From NCBI GenBank assembly GCA_016281165.1, contig JAEEIC010000121.1:1-11230 (forward strand): a DNA stretch of 11,230 nucleotides, written 5' to 3'. Source of the DNA: Bacillota bacterium (GTDB taxonomy: Bacteria; Bacillota; Clostridia; Peptostreptococcales; Anaerovoracaceae). Made by a program: the position numbers and the translations under genes. The notes under the pieces are model-generated. The model was not told the DNA's origin. It searched no databases and saw nothing but the letters and a program-made list of their open reading frames with translations. Positions 1 to 6,293 of the stretch are shown here, one piece after another (position 1 is the stretch's first letter; each line of letters begins with the position of its first letter).

Positions 1-1149
1 CAGCATATCGATATCCTCTTCGCTCACGACGTAGGGCGGTTTGAAGAATATACTGTTCCCGCTCCTTCCTGCCAGCAGGCCCTTGGCACCGATAGCCAGG
101 AACACCCTGTCCCAGGCCGCGGGATCGGTGAATTCGATGGCAGCGGAAAGTCCTCTGCCCCTCACCTCGCGCACCTTTGGCGAGCCCTCGAGCTCCCAGA
201 GGCGCCCCAGCAGGCAGGCGCCGGCCTCCTTCACGTGATCCAAAAGCCCTTCGTCGAGCTGCCTGAACACCTCGCAGGCCGCGGCGCAGGCCAGGACGTC
301 GTTGCCCGAGCCGCCGGTGAAGATGGCCCTGTCCCTGAACTCGGGGGCCTTCTTCATCAGTACCGCCGAGATGTGCAGGCCGTTGCCCAAGGCCTTGCCC
401 AAAAGCAGCATGTCGGGCTCTATGCCCAGCTGCTGGTAAAGGAAGTAGGAGCCGGTCCTTCCCATGCCGCACTGTATCTCGTCGAAGACCAGGAGCATGC
501 CCTGCTCATGGCACCAGTCGGCCAGACCTTTAAGGAAGTATCCCGAGGCGAAGCGGTTGTCGAAGCCCTGGCAGGGCTCCACGAAGACTGCCGCGGCGTC
601 GTGGGCGGACCCGTTGTCGTATATGGCCTTTATCTCCCGCAGGCACTTTTCGGAGGTCTCGGCGCTCGTATCCTTCGGATATGGCACGTGGATGATGCCG
701 GGGGCCAGCTGGCCGTAGCCCACCTTCCTCTTCTTTACGCCCGACATGCAGGAGCTTAGCCAGGTCCTGCCGTGTATGCTGTTCCAAAATGTTATGAGCT
801 CGCTCCTGCCGGTGAGCTTTTTCGCGATCCTCACCGCCGATTCCACCGACTCGGAGCCCGAGCTTGTCAGAAAGCAGGCTTCGAATATCCCTCCGGTCTT
901 AGCGGCGAGCAGGTCGTAGAGCCTCGCCTCGTACGCGGAGCGGTGGTCCGAGGTATCGCCCTCGAGCGCCCTGACGAGCGCCTCGTTGAAGTCCCTGTTG
1001 TTCTGGCCGAGGACTATGCGCATCTCGTTGAAATCTACGTATTCACGCCCGTCCGCGGCGAAATGGTGAGCCTTCTCACCTCTGACGAAATGCTTCGGAG
1101 CGCCCTGATAGCCCTCGAGCAGATCGAAACTGAAATCCGGTCCTGCCAT
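1..1149 (-). CDS. Class III PLP-dependent aminotransferase (3' end beyond window edge)
   Basis: This is a cytoplasmic PLP enzyme of aminotransferase class III (fold type I; the family of ornithine, 4-aminobutyrate and glutamate-semialdehyde aminotransferases). The reading frame is open for 383 codons with no stop and runs off the window; family members are about 400-450 residues, so only the C-terminal end is missing. Visible landmarks are the phosphate-binding SSGSE at residues 96-100, aromatic W122 before H126-G127, the cofactor-contacting FDEIQCGMGRTG at 222-233 with D223, and the Schiff-base lysine K252 in LLLGKALGNGL. Two adjacent ATGs overlap the stop of the upstream creatininase-family gene. 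I chose the second because GAGGTG then sits 5 bases away rather than 2; the other start adds one Met. Overlap implies translational coupling and a shared pathway. The acceptor and donor cannot be read from the sequence; omega-amino acids, D-amino acids or semialdehydes are all possible. The family call is sure, the substrate is not. Confidence 0.93.
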   Translation of the reverse strand, partial: MAGPDFSFDLLEGYQGAPKHFVRGEKAHHFAADGREYVDFNEMRIVLGQNNRDFNEALVRALEGDTSDHRSAYEARLYDLLAAKTGGIFEACFLTSSGSESVESAVRIAKKLTGRSELITFWNSIHGRTWLSSCMSGVKKRKVGYGQLAPGIIHVPYPKDTSAETSEKCLREIKAIYDNGSAHDAAAVFVEPCQGFDNRFASGYFLKGLADWCHEQGMLLVFDEIQCGMGRTGSYFLYQQLGIEPDMLLLGKALGNGLHISAVLMKKAPEFRDRAIFTGGSGNDVLACAAACEVFRQLDEGLLDHVKEAGACLLGRLWELEGSPKVREVRGRGLSAAIEFTDPAAWDRVFLAIGAKGLLAGRSGNSIFFKPPYVVSEEDIDML

Positions 1150-1895
1150 CATCTCACCTCAAATCTTATGAACTCGTCCAGGAAGGCGCAGAGATTGTCC
1201 ACCATGGCCCCCAGTATCGCCTCGCCCTTCTCCTTCGTGGCCAGCGTGCTGTTGCCGTTGGTGCCGTTGGGGGTGCTCATGGAGGTCATCATGTCCACGC
1301 GCCTGATGCCGCCGATTACCGTGCCGGGGAAGGCTTCGGAATATTCCTCGCAGGTGAGGTCCATACGCACCAGATCGGGCCTGATGACCAGCATGGTCGA
1401 GGTCTCGCTCTCGTCCCCGTGGCCTCCCCTCTTCTGCTGACAGACCTCCTTCTCGACGTCCGCGGCGAGAGTGGAGATGTTGGAGACCGCGACGTAGAGC
1501 CCGTATCTGTTCATGAGCTCGCGCGACATAGTCACCAGGGGCGGATGGGTGGAGACGCCGCCGTCGATGATGAGGAACTTCCTCACCCCGTAATTCATGT
1601 AGCTCTTCAGGATGTCGGCCACATAGTCCGTGAAGTGGTCCGGAGCGACGCTCACCGAGCCCTCCCACTCGATGAAGGCCGGGAAATAGGCGTAGGGCAG
1701 GGTCGGAAGAGTCAGGACCTCGCAGCGCTCGGTCACTCTCTCGGCGATCCAGTCGGTCACGAAGTAATCGGTCCCCAGGGGAAGATGGGCCCCGTGCTCC
1801 TTGGAGCCTCCCCCTATGGGCAGGACGACGACGGTCTTATCGCTTAAAAGCTCCTTTATCTCGGGATGAGTCATCTCTTTTATAAGCTTTCCCAT
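1149..1895 (-). CDS. Creatininase-family amidohydrolase with altered metal site
   Basis: This 248-residue cytoplasmic protein has the creatininase fold, whose members hydrolyse cyclic or linear amides (creatinine, formamide intermediates, dehydro-inosose lactone) with two metal ions. Conserved elements are LPIGGGSKEHGAHLPLGTD (25-43), the WEGSVSVAP stretch (77-85) and HGDESETS (159-166), which matches the usual HAGExETS block. Two ligand positions differ from creatininase: the Glu of the usual EQHG is K32 here (E33 is shifted one place), and the usual NGH(G/Y) motif reads D111-G112-G113, losing the metal-binding His, although H117 follows shortly. H34 and D43 remain. I recall a divergent subgroup with a KEHG motif, so this may be a subfamily rather than decay; the ORF is otherwise intact. 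GGAAAGGA lies 6 bases before the ATG. The gene leads a two-gene operon with the aminotransferase, behind a good promoter and a GC-rich leader containing the palindrome GCGCCGGCGC (1926-1935). Confidence 0.88.
   Translation of the reverse strand: MGKLIKEMTHPEIKELLSDKTVVVLPIGGGSKEHGAHLPLGTDYFVTDWIAERVTERCEVLTLPTLPYAYFPAFIEWEGSVSVAPDHFTDYVADILKSYMNYGVRKFLIIDGGVSTHPPLVTMSRELMNRYGLYVAVSNISTLAADVEKEVCQQKRGGHGDESETSTMLVIRPDLVRMDLTCEEYSEAFPGTVIGGIRRVDMMTSMSTPNGTNGNSTLATKEKGEAILGAMVDNLCAFLDEFIRFEVR
1155..1160 (-). promoter_or_regulatory. Ribosome binding site deciding the aminotransferase start
   Basis: GAGGTG on the minus strand lies 2 bases before one ATG and 5 bases before the next in the string ATGATG. 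The second ATG has the more usual spacing. The site lies inside the last codons of the creatininase-family gene. Confidence 0.6.
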
Positions 1896-1956
1896 GCTTG
1901 ATCCTTTCCGCGCGCCCGCGGGGCAGCGCCGGCGCGTCTTTGTTTCTTCGTAAATG

Positions 1957-1985
1957 ATTTTATGTTTTTATCTTTTGATTGTCAA
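1957..1985 (-). promoter_or_regulatory. Sigma-70/SigA-type promoter for the creatininase-aminotransferase operon
   Basis: The minus strand has TTGACA (1985-1980), exactly 17 bases, then TAAAAT (1962-1957). The -35 is a perfect consensus match and the -10 matches five of six. The expected start is near 1950, giving a leader of about 55 bases. The -35 overlaps a small inverted repeat, TTTGA-TTG-TCAAA (1974-1986), which could be an operator or chance. The surrounding AT-rich block contrasts with the GC-rich genes. Confidence 0.8.
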
Positions 1986-2013
1986 ACAAATAGCGGCCGG
2001 GCCCGACTTGCGC

Positions 2014-2019
2014 TATAAT
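2014..2019 (+). promoter_or_regulatory. Probable -10 box for the ybaK-deacylase operon
   Basis: A perfect TATAAT lies 25 bases before the ybaK start codon. The hexamer 17 bases upstream (TAGCGG) is a poor -35, so the promoter may be weak or need an activator. It is divergent to the promoter at 1957-1985. Confidence 0.5.
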
Positions 2020-2044
2020 CAAAGGCAGTGAAGGGAGAAAGGCA

Positions 2045-2515
2045 ATGGCATTCAAGACCAACGCTATGAGGGTCCTCGATCAGAAGAAGATCCCCCACAA
2101 GACCTACGAGCTGGGCAATACCGAGGCGGTCAGCGCCGTCGAGGCCGCGGCTCTGATGGATGTCGACCCCGCGGCAGTCTACAAGACTCTTGTCACCGTC
2201 GGGGCCTCGAAGCAGCACTACGTCTTCGTCATCCCGGCGGGGGCGGAGCTCGATCTCAAGAAGGCCGCGAGAGCCGCGAAGGAAAAGAACATCGAGATGG
2301 TGAAGTCGAAGGAGCTGCTGCCCCTCACCGGCTACGTGCACGGGGGCTGCTCCCCTATAGGCATGAAGAAGCTCTTCCCCACCTTCGTCGACGAGTCGGC
2401 GAGAGAGCGCGGGAGCATCATCTTCAGCGCCGGCAAGATAGGCTACCAGATCGAGACGGCCCCGGGCGAGCTGCTCAAGGTCGTGCCCTTCACCTACGCG
2501 GACCTCACAGTCTGA
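2045..2515 (+). CDS. ybaK: YbaK/EbsC-family Cys-tRNA(Pro) deacylase
   Basis: This 156-residue cytoplasmic protein has the YbaK/aminoacyl-tRNA-deacylase fold across its full length, the usual size for the stand-alone family. YbaK removes cysteine wrongly attached to tRNA-Pro by prolyl-tRNA synthetase. Family landmarks are KTNAMRVLD at the N-terminus, VYKTLV (about 45-50) with the lysine typical of the active site, HGGCSPIGMKK (about 99-109) and SAGKIGYQIE near the C-terminus. The start is supported by the purine-rich AAGGGAGAAAGG just before the ATG. It is first in a rightward pair: the D-aminoacylase gene begins 31 bases after its stop with no terminator between, so both are probably on one message. 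Editing function is known for the family; a link to the deacylase next door is not established. EbsC- or ProX-type editing specificity cannot be separated by reading alone. Confidence 0.92.
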   Translation: MAFKTNAMRVLDQKKIPHKTYELGNTEAVSAVEAAALMDVDPAAVYKTLVTVGASKQHYVFVIPAGAELDLKKAARAAKEKNIEMVKSKELLPLTGYVHGGCSPIGMKKLFPTFVDESARERGSIIFSAGKIGYQIETAPGELLKVVPFTYADLTV

Positions 2516-2534
2516 TCATTTTACCGATGCCCTG

Positions 2535-2542
2535 AAAGGAGG
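2535..2542 (+). promoter_or_regulatory. Strong ribosome binding site of the D-aminoacylase gene
   Basis: AAAGGAGG is a near-perfect anti-16S match and ends 4 bases before the ATG at 2547. It fixes the start and suggests efficient translation in the short gap after ybaK. Confidence 0.8.
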
Positions 2543-2546
2543 ACAT

Positions 2547-4124
2547 ATGCTCGACCTCATCATCAGAAACGCCCGCATCGCCGACGGCAGCGGCATGCCC
2601 TGCTATCATTCCCACGTCGGCATCAAAGACGGAAAGATCGTAAAGATCGCCCCCTTCCTGCCCGAAGAGGCGAAGGAGACCATAGACGCCGCCGGGCTCA
2701 CCCTCACCCCGGGCTTCATCGATTCGCACAGCCACGACGACTTCATCATGGAGACCGTCCCCGGCCTTGAGCACAAGCTCACACAGGGCATCACCTCGGA
2801 CATCACCGGCATGTGCGGCCACTCGATGGCGCCCCTGTCGCTCGAGTATCTCGAGGAGGGCCGCCGCGTATACGACACCCTCTGCGGCAAGGGAGTCGTA
2901 AAGGACTACGAGACGAGAAAAGACTTTCCCACCTACATCGCCGCCCTGCCCGCGAACTTCGGGCCCAACGTGGCCTTCCACATCGGCCACGGCACCATGA
3001 GGACGGCCGCCATGGGCTTCGCCCAGAGAAGGCCCACGGACAGAGAGATGGGCCTGATGAAGGACGAGCTGCGCAAGGCAATGGAAGCCGGCGCTTTGGG
3101 CATCTCCTTCGGGCTCATCTACAATCCCGGCGTCTTCTCCGACACCGAGGAATGCGAGGAGCTCGTAAAGGTCGCGGCCGAGTACGGCGGAGACGTGACC
3201 ATACACATGAGGAACGAGAACGACCGCCTGTTGGAATCGGTCGAGACCGTCATCAGGGTCGTGAAGGAGACCGGCATACGCTGCGTCATCTCCCACCACA
3301 AGGCGGTGAAGCCCGCCAACTGGGGCAAATCGGTAAAGACTCTCGAGCTCATAGAGAAGGCCAACGAGGAGGGCTTCGACATCTTCCTCGACCAGTATCC
3401 CTACATCGCCTCGTCCACGGGACTTTCGAGCGAGCTGCCCAAGGAATATCTCGCCCTGCCGAAGGACGAGCTCCTGAAGGCCATGCGGGACCCCTCCGAA
3501 AGAAAGAAGATCGTGGAGATCATGTGCGCGGGCTCCTCCCTTGAGGAGAGGTTCGGCAACCTGATGATCGGAGGCTCTCTCGCTCACCCGGAGCTCTCGG
3601 GCCTCATGGTATCCGAGGCGGCGAAGATCCTCGGCAGGAACGAGGGCGAGACCCTGCTCGACGTCCTGCTCGGCGACGACCTCTCCACCTCCGAGATCAA
3701 GTTCGGCATGTGCGAGGAAGACGTCGAACGCATCATGGCTTATCCCAGGACCATGACCGGCACCGACGGGCTCTGGTTCCCCGGCGCGGTCGGGGCCCAT
3801 CCCAGAGCCTTCGCCAGCTTCCCCAGGGTGCTGGGGCATTACGTGAGAGAACGCCGCGTCATGAGCTTTGAAGAGGCGGTAAGGAAGATGACCTCCATGC
3901 CGGCCGCGGTCTACGGTCTTAAGGGCAAGGGCCTCATAAGAGAGGGCTTCGACGCCGACCTGTGCCTGCTCGATCCGGACACCATCATCGACAAGGCCGA
4001 TTTCAAGAACTGGAACGCTCCCTGCGCCGGCCTCAAGCACGTGATCGTCGCGGGAGAGGTGGTCGTGACCGACGCGGTCTGGAACGGAAAGCTCAAGGGG
4101 ACCAAGCTCTTAAGGAACTGGTAG
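2547..4124 (+). CDS. N-acyl-D-amino-acid deacylase (D-aminoacylase, amidohydrolase superfamily)
   Basis: This 525-residue enzyme has the amidohydrolase layout: a small beta-domain at the N-terminus (NARIADGSG, 8-16), a TIM barrel, and a return to the beta-domain at the C-terminus (GFDADLCLLDP, then VIVAGEVVV). D-aminoacylases hydrolyse N-acyl-D-amino acids to a carboxylate and the free D-amino acid using zinc. The expected catalytic set is visible: H61 and H63 in DSHSHDD, C90 in GMCGHS as the metal-bridging cysteine, H220 in IHMRNEND, H250 in ISHHK, and the general-base D407 in MTGTDG. H220 and H250 carry the same numbers I recall for the Alcaligenes enzyme. The length is about 40 residues more than that enzyme. 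No signal peptide is seen, so the product is cytoplasmic. It follows ybaK and ends at a strong terminator. Substrate could also be N-acyl-D-glutamate or an acyl-dipeptide; the family is certain, the side chain is not. Confidence 0.93.
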   Translation: MLDLIIRNARIADGSGMPCYHSHVGIKDGKIVKIAPFLPEEAKETIDAAGLTLTPGFIDSHSHDDFIMETVPGLEHKLTQGITSDITGMCGHSMAPLSLEYLEEGRRVYDTLCGKGVVKDYETRKDFPTYIAALPANFGPNVAFHIGHGTMRTAAMGFAQRRPTDREMGLMKDELRKAMEAGALGISFGLIYNPGVFSDTEECEELVKVAAEYGGDVTIHMRNENDRLLESVETVIRVVKETGIRCVISHHKAVKPANWGKSVKTLELIEKANEEGFDIFLDQYPYIASSTGLSSELPKEYLALPKDELLKAMRDPSERKKIVEIMCAGSSLEERFGNLMIGGSLAHPELSGLMVSEAAKILGRNEGETLLDVLLGDDLSTSEIKFGMCEEDVERIMAYPRTMTGTDGLWFPGAVGAHPRAFASFPRVLGHYVRERRVMSFEEAVRKMTSMPAAVYGLKGKGLIREGFDADLCLLDPDTIIDKADFKNWNAPCAGLKHVIVAGEVVVTDAVWNGKLKGTKLLRNW

Positions 4125-4173
4125 AACGGGTCTCCTGCCGCCCGCGGCGGGAAATGATATCCAAAAACATGAA

Positions 4174-4208
4174 AAGACCGAAGGATCGACGCCTTCGGTC
4201 TTCTTTTT
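4174..4208 (+). terminator. Rho-independent terminator after the D-aminoacylase gene
   Basis: A perfect 11-bp stem, AAGACCGAAGG (4174-4184) with CCTTCGGTCTT (4192-4202), encloses a 7-base loop and is followed by CTTTTT. On the minus strand the hairpin is followed by TTCATGTTTTT, so it may also stop leftward transcripts from the convergent protease gene ending at 4266. Confidence 0.9.
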
Positions 4209-4265
4209 ACCTGCTGCGGGCCCGGTCTCCTGCCTCATACGCGGGCAGAGATCTTATCCTCCGCC

Positions 4266-6161
4266 CTACTCGACCGTAACGTAGATGTTCCTGGTCGTGA
4301 GTATGTTCTCTTCCGCCTCGTCGTAGAGCAGTATCTGTATCCAGCTGCGCCCCTTGGATACGCCCGTGATGTAGAGCGGGCAGCTGAAGACGTCGGTGAA
4401 TTCGCCCCATTCGCACTCCACGCAGGCATCGTCGGGCAGTATATACGTTACTACTATGCTGTCGTCGAGGCTCTGGGTGACGGTGACGGTCACGGTCTCG
4501 CCCACTTTTACCGCCGGCGAGGGATCAGAGAAGCTGAGCGTGGGTCTGGGAGCCTGCTGGGTCACGGTGACCGTGATCACGCAGCTGTCCATCTCGATAT
4601 CGTTTCCGTCGGTCAGGACCAGCAGTATCTCGGTCGTGCCGGCGGCAAGGGCGGTGATATCGAAGCCTACGTTGTAGTGATCGCTCCAGCTGCCCCAGCT
4701 CTTCTTCAGGATCTCGTCCTCGTAGGGGTAATAGGTGATGGTCGCCTCGTAATCGTAGCTCTGGTAGACGTTGAGGTGCACGGACTCGCCCACCTGCATG
4801 CTTATCTCGGTCCTGGAGGGCTCAAGGTAAGCCTCGGGCACCACGATGAGGGAGCTGAAATCGGTCAGGGTCTCGGCCGAGAGGCCGTTGATGAGGGTCA
4901 CGGGGATGGCGAAGTTGACGTTCTGCGCGACCTCGCCGAATATGCTGGAGCCGGAGGTGATGCCTATCACCTGGCCGAACTCGTTGATCAGGGCCCCTCC
5001 GCTGCTGCCCGAGGAGATGGCGGCGGTGAACTGGATGAAGTCGACCTCGCCCATGGTCCTCTTGACGTTGGAGATTATGCCCTGCGAGATGGTGTTGTCA
5101 TAACCCAGGGGGCTGCCGATGGCGAAGATGTCTTCTCCCGCGACGATGGAGGAGGGATCGCCCATGGCGAGGACGGGGAAGCCGCTGCCCGAGACCTTGA
5201 TCAGGGCGATGTCGAGCTCCTCGCTGTAATCATAAACGCCCTCGACCTCGTAGACGCTGCCGTCGGTCAGCATGACCTGGGCCGAGGAGGCTCCGTCTAT
5301 GACGTGGTAATTGGTCACGGCGGTGCCGTTGGTGCCGATGAAGAAGCCGCTGCCGGTGGAGATCACGTCGCCCCAGCTGTCGTACATCTCGATGTAGAAG
5401 ACCGCGTCTGAACACTTGGCGAAGATCTCCTTGGCGGAGAGCGCGGCAAGAGGCTCGTCTGGCTGAGGCTCGGGCTCGGCCGCCGCCGGCTGGGCGCCGG
5501 TGGAGACTATGCCTACTTTGGCCAGGTCTATGCTGGCCTCATAGTCTTCTCTGGAAAAGACCTGCGCTTCTATGAGCTTGTCGGCCAGGGTCATCTCGCT
5601 GTCCTTGAGCCTGGCGCCCAGGGCCGCGTAAGAGACCAGGACCACGTCGGCCCTAAGGAAGTTCTCGGTATCGACGTTATCGGGCAGTATGCCGCTCTTG
5701 ACCGCGAGGGAGTAGGGATTGCTCCAGGTGAAATCCTCGCCTTTCTCGTCGGAATAGCCCAGGGCTCTTAAGACGAAGGTCAGATACATGGCCGCGCTGG
5801 CGCTGCCGGTGCCGAATCTGTCGGACGCCACTCCGTCGGTCAGCTTGTTCTCGTAGGCGTAGGCGATGTAGTCGTCGGCCCAGGGAGCGACGTCGGTGAA
5901 GGGATGGCTCCTGCCGCCCTTCAAGGCTTCGCCTTCGGCGCCGAGCACCCTGATGAGCATGACCAGGGCCTCGGTCCTGGTGGGAGCCCTGTTCAGAGCG
6001 AAATCGGTGTCGGAGACGCCCTGGAAGAGGCCCAGGGCCTTGAGATCTCTTGCCAGCTGCTCCTCCGAGGCCAGGTCCGCGCTGTGCGCGAAGACGGCGC
6101 AGGGGAAGAGGCCCAGGCAAAGAGCGATGACTGCAAGCAGCGATATTGTCTTTTTAAGCAT
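4266..6161 (-). CDS. Secreted SLH-domain trypsin/HtrA-like serine protease with two Ig-like repeats
   Basis: This 631-residue exported protease opens with a signal peptide (about 1-25, cleavage after VFA). Residues about 34-200 resemble S-layer homology repeats (PTRTEALVMLIRVLG, then FTDVAPWADDYIAYAYE), which would bind it to cell-wall polymer. An acidic Pro/Ala linker (about 222-240) leads to a trypsin-like S1C domain (about 243-430) with H286 (TNYHV), D317 (ELDIALIKV) and S387 (SSGSSGGAL), so the triad is intact. The PDZ domain of HtrA/DegP is absent. Two Ig-like domains fill 440-535 and 537-631, in exact 96-residue register for most of their length. The start is supported by GGAGGG 7 bases before the ATG, and the gene has its own promoter. 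It probably acts outside the membrane in cleavage or quality control of envelope proteins; substrates are unknown. The protease and SLH-like assignments are firm and fairly firm; the Ig-like fold is inferred from strand pattern. Confidence 0.9.
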   Translation of the reverse strand: MLKKTISLLAVIALCLGLFPCAVFAHSADLASEEQLARDLKALGLFQGVSDTDFALNRAPTRTEALVMLIRVLGAEGEALKGGRSHPFTDVAPWADDYIAYAYENKLTDGVASDRFGTGSASAAMYLTFVLRALGYSDEKGEDFTWSNPYSLAVKSGILPDNVDTENFLRADVVLVSYAALGARLKDSEMTLADKLIEAQVFSREDYEASIDLAKVGIVSTGAQPAAAEPEPQPDEPLAALSAKEIFAKCSDAVFYIEMYDSWGDVISTGSGFFIGTNGTAVTNYHVIDGASSAQVMLTDGSVYEVEGVYDYSEELDIALIKVSGSGFPVLAMGDPSSIVAGEDIFAIGSPLGYDNTISQGIISNVKRTMGEVDFIQFTAAISSGSSGGALINEFGQVIGITSGSSIFGEVAQNVNFAIPVTLINGLSAETLTDFSSLIVVPEAYLEPSRTEISMQVGESVHLNVYQSYDYEATITYYPYEDEILKKSWGSWSDHYNVGFDITALAAGTTEILLVLTDGNDIEMDSCVITVTVTQQAPRPTLSFSDPSPAVKVGETVTVTVTQSLDDSIVVTYILPDDACVECEWGEFTDVFSCPLYITGVSKGRSWIQILLYDEAEENILTTRNIYVTVE

Positions 6162-6189
6162 CGTTGTTCCCTCCGGGGATCGTTCGGAC

Positions 6190-6209
6190 AGGGCGGCCTT
6201 TTCCGCCCT
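6190..6209 (-). other. Hairpin in the leader of the protease gene
   Basis: AGGGCGG (6190-6196) and CCGCCCT (6203-6209) form a 7-bp GC-rich stem with a 6-base loop. It lies between the predicted start of transcription (near 6212) and the ribosome site (about 6169-6174). It could stabilise the 5' end of the message or affect translation. No run of T follows on the minus strand, so it is not a terminator. Confidence 0.5.
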
Positions 6210-6218
6210 TATACCGTG

Positions 6219-6247
6219 ATTTTAACGCAAAAAGAGCCCTCTGACAA
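6219..6247 (-). promoter_or_regulatory. Promoter for the SLH-protease gene, overlapping the upstream terminator
   Basis: The minus strand has TTGTCA (6247-6242), exactly 17 bases, then TAAAAT (6224-6219); each box matches the consensus at five of six positions. The -35 lies inside the 3' arm of the terminator hairpin at 6236-6266, and the T-run falls in the spacer. The -10 is identical to that of the promoter at 1957-1985. Confidence 0.65.
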
Positions 6248-6266
6248 ATGAAATCTGTCAGAGGGC
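6229..6266 (-). terminator. Rho-independent terminator of the ABC/GldG operon
   Basis: On the minus strand, GCCCTCTGACA (6266-6256) pairs perfectly over 11 bp with TGTCAGAGGGC (6246-6236) around a 9-base loop, followed by TCTTTTT (6235-6229). It sits 28 bases beyond the DUF4340 stop codon and separates that operon from the protease gene. Confidence 0.9.
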
Positions 6267-6293
6267 ATTACGCGCTTGCGAGGCCGGCCGCCG

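Noticed and set aside
235..1440. Two plus-strand open frames (235-759 and 772-1440) over the aminotransferase region
   Set aside because: The minus strand carries a continuous class III aminotransferase with its PLP lysine and cofactor motifs. The plus frames have no family resemblance.
2505..4040. A 511-codon open frame on the minus strand opposite the D-aminoacylase gene
   Set aside because: The plus strand encodes a full enzyme with all catalytic residues. The antisense frame has low-complexity Gly/His/Val/Leu composition and no recognisable domain, as expected from GC-rich codon shadowing.
4677..5411. A 244-codon plus-strand frame inside the protease gene
   Set aside because: It is the antisense shadow of the trypsin-like domain; its composition is biased to Gly, Asp, Val and His and it has no ribosome site.
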